NCBI GenBank assembly: GCA_013339765.2
Contig: CM023448.1
Coordinates: 24,132,551-24,196,550, forward strand
Length of the DNA stretch: 64,000 nucleotides
From: Haemaphysalis longicornis
Lineage: Eukaryota; Arthropoda; Arachnida; Ixodida; Ixodidae
Direction: 5' to 3'
Shown here: in pieces, positions 55,210 to 64,000 of the stretch
Layout: every line of letters starts with the position of its first letter
Numbering within the stretch: position 1 is the stretch's first letter
The notes under the pieces: generated by a model
Seen by the model: the letters and a program-made list of their open reading frames with translations, nothing else
Told to the model about the DNA's origin: nothing
Databases searched by the model: none
Program-made: the position numbers and the translations under genes

Positions 55210-55282
55210 GCAGGGATAGCGTAATTGGTTAACGCACCGCACCGGTTATGCGGAGATGTGGGTTCGAGTCCCGCTCCCGGAA
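55210..55282 (+). other. tRNA-like sequence, representative of all array units
   Basis: A 73-nt cloverleaf: D stem GCGT/ACGC with loop AATTGGTTA, anticodon stem CCGCA/TGCGG (5 of 5), T stem GTGGG/CCCGC with loop TTCGAGT, and an acceptor pairing 5 of 7 (6 of 7 in units reading TGCGGGA). The variable loop is AGAT. The anticodon position reads GGT (Thr), a decoding type normally absent from eukaryotes, and position 33 is C instead of the near-universal U. These oddities favour a tRNA-derived sequence over a working tRNA. A TATAAA motif lies about 33-38 bases upstream (55172-55177) and a T6 run 11 bases downstream (55293-55298). Confidence 0.6.
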
Positions 55283-55292
55283 AAACGGCGGA

Positions 55293-55298
55293 TTTTTT
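55293..55298 (+). terminator. T6 run, Pol III-terminator-like, one per unit
   Basis: GGATTTTTTCTCG follows the tRNA-like sequence by 11 bases in this unit and in nearly all others. Runs of four or more T on the non-template strand end Pol III transcription. Use is inferred from position only. Confidence 0.5.
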
Positions 55299-58200
55299 CT
55301 CGACTTATATTTTCGCTTATTTATCAATGAATCAAAGAAACGTGACAAGCACACGTCATTCGGCCCTATTAAATATTTCGAAAAAAGCCGAATAGCACTG
55401 GCAATGACGACTGCAACCTTGATATGTATCTTTACCGAGTCCCTCGTCCCGTATCTCTCTGTTCTGCTACATGCATTACGAGGCACTGGCTCCAGCAGTT
55501 CGGATATGCCAATTGCTAACCCCGACCTCCGACCACGTTCTACGTGGCGGCCGCTGGGAAAGAAGACGTTCTACGTCTCCCGCGGTAGTCGAGGGGCGGC
55601 GCTAGTTGACCGGCCTCAGAGCTCTTGTAAATATAAACCCCCGCTTTAAAAGTCGAGAGAGAAGCCGCTGCAGGGATAGCGTAATTGGTTAACGCACCGC
55701 ACCGGTTATGCGGAGATGTGGGTTCGAGTCCCGCTCCCGGAAAAACGGCGGATTTTTTCTCGACTTATATTTTCGCTTATTTATCAATGAATCAAAGAAA
55801 CGTGACAAGCACACGTCATTCGGCCCTATTAAATATTTCGAAAAAAGCCGAATAGCACTGGCAATGACGACTGCAACCTTGATATGTATCTTTACCGAGT
55901 CCCTCGTCCCGTATCTCTCTGTTCTGCTACATGCATTACGAGGCACTGGCTCCAGCAGTTCGGATATGCCAATTGCTAACCCCGACCTCCGACCACGTTC
56001 TACGTGGCGGCCGCTGGGAAAGAAGACGTTCTACGTCTCCCGCGGTAGTCGAGGGGCGGCGCTAGTTGACCGGCCTCAGAGCTCTTGTAAATATAAACCC
56101 CCGCTTTAAAAGTCGAGAGAGAAGCCGCTGCAGGGATAGCGTAATTGGTTAACGCACCGCACCGGTTATGCGGAGATGTGGGTTCGAGTCCCGCTCCCGG
56201 AAAAACGGCGGATTTTTTCTCGACTTATATTTTCGCTTATTTATCAATGAATCAAAGAAACGTGACAAGCACACGTCATTCGGCCCTATTAAATATTTCG
56301 AAAAAAGCCGAATAGCACTGGCAATGACGACTGCAACCTTGATATGTATCTTTACCGAGTCCCTCGTCCCGTATCTCTCTGTTCTGCTACATGCATTACG
56401 AGGCACTGGCTCCAGCAGTTCGGATAATGCCAATTGCTAACCCCGACCTCCGACCACGTTCTACGTGGCGGCCGCTGGGAAAGAAGACGTTCTACGTCTC
56501 CCGCGGTAGTCGAGGGGCGGCGCTAGTTGACCGGCCTCAGAGCTCTTGTAAATATAAACCCCCGCTTTAAAAGTCGAGAGAGAAGCCGCTGCGGGATAGC
56601 GTAATTGGTTAACGCACCGCACCGGTTATGCGGAGATGTGGGTTCGAGTCCCGCTCCCGGAAAAAACGGCGGATTTTTTCTCGACTTATATTTTCGCTTA
56701 TTTATCAATGAATCAAAGAAACGTGACAAGCACACGTCATTCGGCCCTATTAAATATTTCGAAAAAAGCCGAATAGCACTGGCAATGACGACTGCAACCT
56801 TGATATGTATCTTTACCGAGTCCCTCGTCCCGTATCTCTCTGTTCTGCTACATGCATTACGAGGCACTGGCTCCAGCAGTTCGGATATGCCAATTGCTAA
56901 CCCCGACCTCCGACCACGTTCTACGTGGCGGCCGCTGGGAAAGAAGACGTTCTACGTCTCCCGCGGTAGTCGAGGGGCGGCGCTAGTTGACCGGCCTCAG
57001 AGCTCTTGTAAATATAAACCCCCGCTTTAAAAGTCGAGAGAGAAGCCGCTGCAGGGATAGCGTAATTGGTTAACGCACCGCACCGGTTATGCGGAGATGT
57101 GGGTTCGAGTCCCGCTCCCGGAAAAACGGCGGATTTTTTCTCGACTTATATTTTCGCTTATTTATCAATGAATCAAAGAAACGTGACAAGCACACGTCAT
57201 TCGGCCCTATTAAATATTTCGAAAAAAGCCGAATAGCACTGGCAATGACGACTGCAACCTTGATATGTATCTTTACCGAGTCCCTCGTCCCGTATCTCTC
57301 TGTTCTGCTACATGCATTACGAGGCACTGGCTCCAGCAGTTCGGATATGCCAATTGCTAACCCCGACCTCCGACCACGTTCTACGTGGCGGGCCGCTGGG
57401 AAAGAAGACGTTCTACGTCCTCCCGCGGTAGTCGAGGGGCGGCGCTAGTTGACCGGCCTCAGAGCTCTTGTAAATATAAACCCCCGCTTTAAAGTCGAGA
57501 GAGAAGCCGCTGCAGGGATAGCGTAATTGGTTAACGCACCGCACCGGTTATGCGGAGATGTGGGTTCGAGTCCCGCTCCCGGAAAACGGCGGATTTTTTC
57601 TCGACTTATATTTCGCTTATTTATCAATGAATCAAAGAACGTGACAAGCACACGTCATTCGGCCCTATTAAATATTCGAAAAAACGAATAGCACTGGCAA
57701 TGACGACTGCAACCTTGATATGTATCTTTACCGAGTCCCTCGTCCGTCTCTCTGTTCTGCTACATCATTACGAGGCACGGCTCCAGCAGTTCGGATATGC
57801 CAATTGCTAACCCCGACCTCCGACCACGTTCTACGTGGCGGCCGCTGGGAAAGAAGACGTTCTACGTCTCCCGCGGTAGTCGAGGGCGGCGCTAGTTGAC
57901 CGGCCTCAGAGCTCTTGTAATAAAACCCCCGCTTAAAAGTCGAGAGAGAAGCCGCTGCGGGATAGCGTAATTGGTTAAGCACCGCACCGGTTATGCGGAG
58001 ATGTGGGTTCGAGTCCCGCTCCCGAAAACGGCGGATTTTTTCTCGACTTATTTTTCGCTTATTTATCAATGAATCAAAAAACGTGACAAGCACACGTCAT
58101 TCGGCCCTATTAAATATTTCGAAAAAAGCCGAATAGCACCGGCCTCAGAGCTCTTGTAAATATAAACCCCCGCTTTAAAAATCGAGAGAGAAGCCGCTGC

Positions 58201-61200
58201 AGGGGTAGCGTAATTGGTTAACGCACCGCACCGGTTATGCGGAGATGTGGGTTCGAGTCCCGCTCCCGGAAAAACGGCGGATTTTTTCTCGACTTATATT
58301 TTCGCTTATTTATCAATGAATCAAAGAAACGTGACAAGCACACGTCATTCGGCCCTATTAAATATTTCGAAAAAAGCCGAATAGCACTGGCAATGACGAC
58401 TGCAACCTTGATATGTATCTTTACCGAGTCCCTCGTCCCGTATCTCTCTGTTCTGCTACATGCATTACGAGGCACTGGCTCCAGCAGTTCGGATATGCCA
58501 ATTGCTAACCCCGACCTCCGACCACGTTCTACGTGGCGGCCGCTGGGAAAGAAGACGTTCTACGTCTCCCGCGGTAGTCGAGGGGCGGCGCTAGTTGACC
58601 GGCCTCAGAGCTCTTGTAAATATAAACCCCCGCTTTAAAAGTCGAGAGAGAAGCCGCTGCGGGATAGCGTAATTGGTTAACGCACCGCACCGGTTATGCG
58701 GAGATGTGGGTTCGAGTCCCGCTCCCGGAAAAACGGCGGATTTTTTCTCGACTTATATTTTCGCTTATTTATCAATGAATCAAAGAAACGTGACAAGCAC
58801 ACGTCATTCGGCCCTATTAAATATTTCGAAAAAAGCCGAATAGCACTGGCAATGACGACTGCAACCTTGATATGTATCTTTACCGAGTCCCTCGTCCCGT
58901 ATCTCTCTGTTCTGCTACATGCATTACGAGGCACTGGCTCCAGCAGTTCGGATATGCCAATTGCTAACCCCGACCTCCGACCACGTTCTACGTGGCGGCC
59001 GCTGGGAAAGAAGACGTTCTACGTCTCCCGCGGTAGTCGAGGGGCGGCGCTAGTTGACCGGCCTCAGAGCTCTTGTAAATATAAACCCCCGCTTTAAAAG
59101 TCGAGAGAGAAGCCGCTGCGGGATAGCGTAATTGGTTAACGCACCGCACCGGTTATGCGGAGATGTGGGTTCGAGTCCCGCTCCCGGAAAAACGGCGGAT
59201 TTTTTCTCGACTTATATTTTCGCTTATTTATCAATGAATCAAAGAAACGTGACAAGCACACGTCATTCGGCCCTATTAAATATTTCGAAAAAAGCCGAAT
59301 AGCACTGGCAATGACGACTGCAACCTTGATATGTATCTTTACCGAGTCCCTCGTCCCGTATCTCTCTGTTCTGCTACATGCATTACGAGGCACTGGCTCC
59401 AGCAGTTCGGATATGCCAATTGCTAACCCCGACCTCCGACCACGTTCTACGTGGCGGCCGCTGGGAAAGAAGACGTTCTACGTCTCCCGCGGTAGTCGAG
59501 GGGCGGCGCTAGTTGACCGGCCTCAGAGCTCTTGTAAATATAAACCCCCGCTTTAAAAGTCGAGAGAGAAGCCGCTGCGGGATAGCGTAATTGGTTAACG
59601 CACCGCACCGGTTATGCGGAGATGTGGGTTCGAGTCCCGCTCCCGGAAAAACGGCGGATTTTTTCTCGACTTATATTTTCGCTTATTTATCAATGAATCA
59701 AAGAAACGTGACAAGCACACGTCATTCGGCCCTATTAAATATTTCGAAAAAAGCCGAATAGCACTGGCAATGACGACTGCAACCTTGATATGTATCTTTA
59801 CCGAGTCCCTCGTCCCGTATCTCTCTGTTCTGCTACATGCATTACGAGGCACTGGCTCCAGCAGTTCGGATATGCCAATTGCTAACCCCGACCTCCGACC
59901 ACGTTCTACGTGGCGGCCGCTGGGAAAGAAGACGTTCTACGTCTCCCGCGGTAGTCGAGGGGCGGCGCTAGTTGACCGGCCTCAGAGCTCTTGTAAATAT
60001 AAACCCCCCCTTTTTAAAAATCGAGAGAGAAGCCGCTGCAGGGATAGCGTAATTGGGTTTAAAGCACCGCACCGGTTATGCGGAGATGTGGGTTCGAGTC
60101 CCGCTCCCGGAAAAACGGCGGATTTTTTCTCGACTTATATTTTCGCTTATTTATCAATGAATCAAAAAACGTGACAAGCACACGTCATTCGGCCCTATTA
60201 AAAATTTCAAAAAAGCCGAATAGCACTGGCAATGACGACTGCAACCTTGATATGTATCTTTACCGGCCCCGTCCCGTATCTTCTTTCTGCTACATGCATT
60301 ACGAGGCACTGGCTCCAGCAGTTCGGATATGCCAATTGCTAACCCCGACCTCCGACCACGTTCTACGTGGCGGCCGCTGGGAAAAAGACGTTCTACGTCT
60401 CCCGCGTGTCGAGGGGCGGCGCTAGTTGACCGGCCTCAGAGCTCTTGTAAATAAACCCCCCTTTTAAAAAAGAGAGAGAAGCCGCTGCGGGATAGCGTAA
60501 TTGGTTAACGCACCGCACCGGGTTTTGCGGAGATGTGGGTTCGAGTCCCGCTCCCGGAAAAAAGGCGGATTTTTTTTCGACTTATATTTTCGCTTATTTA
60601 TCAATGAATCAAAGAAACGTGACAAGCACACGTCATTCGGCCCTATTAAATATTTCGAAAAAAGCCGAATAGCACTGGCAATGACGACTGCAACCTTGAT
60701 ATGTATCTTTACCGAGTCCCTCGTCCCGTATCTCTCTGTTCTGCTACATGCATTACGAGGCACTGGCTCCAGCAGTTCGGATATGCCAATTGCTAACCCC
60801 GACCTCCGACCACGTTCTACGTGGGGGCCGCTGGGAAAGAAGACGTTCTACGTCTCCCGCGGTAGTCGAGGGGGGGCGCTAGTTGACCGGCCTCAGAGCT
60901 CTTGTAAATATAAACCCCCCCTTTAAAAGTCGAGAGAGAAGCCGCTGCAGGGGTAGCGTAATTGGTTAACGCACCGCACCGGTTATGCGGAGATGTGGGT
61001 TCGAGTCCCGCTCCCGGAAAAAAGGCGGATTTTTTCTCGACTTATATTTTCGCTTATTTATCAATGAATCAAAGAAACGTGACAAGCACACGTCATTCGG
61101 CCCTATTAAATATTTCGAAAAAAGCCGAATAGCACTGGCAATGACGACTGCAACCTTGATATGTATCTTTACCGAGTCCCTCGTCCCGTATCTCTCTGTT

Positions 61201-62093
61201 TGCTACATGCATTACGAGGCACTGGCTCCAGCAGTTCGGATATGCCAATTGCTAACCCCGACCTCCGACCACGTTTTACGTGGCGGCCGCTGGGAAAGAA
61301 GACGTTCTACGTCTCCCGCGGTAGTCGAGGGGCGGCGCTAGTTGACCGGCCTCAGATCTTGTAAATATAAACCCCCGCTTTAAAGTCGAGAGAGAAGCCG
61401 CTGCGGGATAGCGTAATTGGTTAACGCACCGCACCGGTTATGCGGAGATGTGGGTTCGAGCCCGCTCCCGGAAAAGGCGGATTTTTTTTCGACTTATATT
61501 TTTGCTTATTTATCAATGAATCAAAGAAACGTGACAACACACGTCATTCGGCCCTATTAAATATTTCGAAAAAAGCCGAATAGCACTGGCAATGACGACT
61601 GCAACCTTGATATGTTCTTTACCGAGTCCCTCGTCCCGTATCTCTCTGTTCTGCTACATGCATTACGAGGCACTGGCTCCAGCAGTTCGGATATGCCAAT
61701 TGCTAACCCCGACCTCCGACCACGTTTTACGTGGCGGCCGCTGGGAAAGAAGACGTTCTACGTCTCCCGCGGTAGTCGAGGGGCGGCGCTAGTTGACCGG
61801 CCTCAGAGCTCTTGTAAATATAAAACCCCCCCTTTAAAAGTCGAGAGAGAAGCCGCTGCAGGGATAGCGTAATTGGGTTTAAAGCACCGCACCGGTTATG
61901 CGGAGATGTGGGTTCGAGTCCCGCTCCCGGGAAAAAGGGGGATTTTTTTTCGACTTATATTTTCGCTTATTTATCAATGAATCAAAGAAACGGAAAACCC
62001 CTTTCCCTTTATTAAAACGAAAAAAACCAATGCATGGCAATGCACCAATTGATTTACTTTTCCGGGCCCCGTCCCCTTTTTCTGCTCTCATAA

Positions 62094-62479
<386 letters not shown>

Positions 62480-63789
62480 CTCCAGCAGTTCGGATATGCC
62501 AATTGCTAACCCCGACCTCCGACCACGTTCTACGTGGCGGCCGCTGGGAAAGAAGACGTTCTACGTCTCCCGCGGTAGTCGAGGGGCGGCGCTAGTTGAC
62601 CGGCCTCAGAGCTCTTGTAAATATAAACCCCCGCTTTAAAAGTCGAGAGAGAAGCCGCTGCGGGATAGCGTAATTGGTTAACGCACCGCACCGGTTATGC
62701 GGAGATGTGGGTTCGAGTCCCGCTCCCGGAAAAACGGCGGATTTTTTCTCGACTTATATTTTCGCTTATTTATCAATGAATCAAAGAAACGTGACAAGCA
62801 CACGTCATTCGGCCCTATTAAATATTTCGAAAAAAGCCGAATAGCACTGGCAATGACGACTGCAACCTTGATATGTATCTTTACCGAGTCCCTCGTCCCG
62901 TATCTCTCTGTTCTGCTACATGCATTACGAGGCACTGGCTCCAGCAGTTCGGATATGCCAATTGCTAACCCCGACCTCCGACCACGTTCTACGTGGCGGC
63001 CGCTGGGAAAGAAGACGTTCTACGTCTCCCGCGGTAGTCGAGGGGCGGCGCTAGTTGACCGGCCTCAGAGCTCTTGTAAATATAAACCCCCGCTTTAAAA
63101 GTCGAGAGAGAAGCCGCTGCGGGATAGCGTAATTGGTTAACGCACCGCACCGGTTATGCGGAGATGTGGGTTCGAGTCCCGCTCCCGGAAAAACGGCGGA
63201 TTTTTTCTCGACTTATATTTTCGCTTATTTATCAATGAATCAAAGAAACGTGACAAGCACACGTCATTCGGCCCTATTAAATATTTCGAAAAAAGCCGAA
63301 TAGCACTGGCAATGACGACTGCAACCTTGATATGTATCTTTACCGAGTCCCTCGTCCCGTATCTCTCTGTTCTGCTACATGCATTACGAGGCACTGGCTC
63401 CAGCAGTTCGGATATGCCAATTGCTAACCCCGACCTCCGACCACGTTCTACGTGGCGGCCGCTGGGAAAGAAGACGTTCTACGTCTCCCGCGGTAGTCGA
63501 GGGGCGGCGCTAGTTGACCGGCCTCAGAGCTCTTGTAAATATAAACCCCCGCTTTAAAAGTCGAGAGAGAAGCCGCTGCAGGGATAGCGTAATTGGTTAA
63601 CGCACCGCACCGGTTATGCGGAGATGTGGGTTCGAGTCCCGCTCCCGGAAAAACGGCGGATTTTTTCTCGACTTATATTTTCGCTTATTTATCAATGAAT
63701 CAAAGAAACGTGACAAGCACACGTCATTCGGCCCTATTAAATATTTCGAAAAAAGCCGAATAGCCCTGGCAATGACGACTGCAACCTTG

Positions 63790-63816
<27 letters not shown>
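63790..63816 (+). repeat. (TA)n microsatellite at the right array border
   Basis: The last unit breaks off inside CAACCTTGATAT and passes directly into TA repeats, followed by ACACATATATACAG and then unique sequence. Confidence 0.95.
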
Positions 63817-63824
<8 letters not shown>

Positions 63825-64000
63825 TACAGTAGAGGCCACATTTGTCACCTCAACTTCGACACAAAATAGTTTGCTTCCCTTTCGCTCTGCGAAAGAGGAT
63901 CACTGTGAAGGAGCATACTTGCTAGCCAATTACCTGAATGAAATTTGGAAAAGAACCTAGATTTATACTAGCTGACAAAGATAGAGCTGTCGCCATCCCT
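63817..64000. other. unique flank, no supported gene
   Basis: Non-repetitive sequence to the end of the window, too short to interpret. Confidence 0.4.

Noticed and set aside
55210..55282. Calling the array units functional tRNA-Thr genes
   Set aside because: The anticodon would be GGT, which eukaryotes normally do not use for Thr, position 33 is C instead of U, and the acceptor stem has mismatches. Kept as tRNA-like only.

Overview
The window is eukaryotic and looks like repeat-rich intergenic DNA of an arthropod, most likely a hard tick (Ixodidae). The clue is the repeat complement: Ruka-type tRNA-headed SINEs ending in GATT-rich tails, RTE-like LINEs with GATGAT tails, CR1/L2-like and I-like LINEs, a pogo-like transposon, Ty3/Gypsy-like pieces and a small MITE-like hairpin family. 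The tick assignment is inference from remembered repeat families; no host gene here can prove it. No bacterial operon, CRISPR array, rRNA gene or complete host gene was found. Three short stretches with splice-like borders or a membrane segment are offered as weak candidate host exons (197-466 minus, 24884-25099 plus, 33654-33827 minus).

Layout. 1-8.0 kb is mostly unannotatable, with a 29-bp perfect inverted repeat pair (3.68 and 6.41 kb), a SINE, a pogo-type remnant and a G-run. 8.08-8.89 kb is a terminal-inverted-repeat element with a perfect 22-bp hairpin; a Gypsy-like LTR and primer site follow at 9.1-9.4 kb. 9.79-11.33 kb is a 5'-truncated RTE-like LINE with a 12-bp target-site duplication (TSD). 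12.85-17.64 kb is a nest: an old RTE copy is split by a gag-only LTR element (14164-17387), which holds a second TIR element, which holds a LINE 3' fragment. 19.3-20.3 kb is an RTE copy with an inverted 5' end. 26.0-31.4 kb is a CR1/L2-like LINE whose endonuclease is interrupted by a 1,039-bp pogo-like element. 31.4-36.0 kb holds Gypsy and RTE scraps.

38608-44088 is an essentially full-length I-like LINE (ORF1 with zinc knuckles; ORF2 with endonuclease, reverse transcriptase and RNase H) with a 13-bp TSD. 45.7-52.1 kb is another LINE, split by a near-complete RTE-like copy (48089-51255, 8-bp TSD) whose 5' end carries a tRNA-like sequence. 52.3-53.0 kb is a minisatellite.

53.5-63.8 kb is the most unusual region: a tandem array of ~460-bp units, each with a tRNA-shaped sequence (A box, B box, cloverleaf-compatible stems), an upstream TATA-like motif and a downstream T6 run, i.e. 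the layout of an RNA polymerase III gene. There are 21 plus-strand units and one inverted unit at the left edge. The array also contains a 184-nt poly-G directly joined to a 200-nt poly-C and several units with dense indels, which point to sequencing or assembly error. Seven copies or fragments of one RTE-like family occur in 64 kb, two of them nearly intact, so that family was probably active recently.
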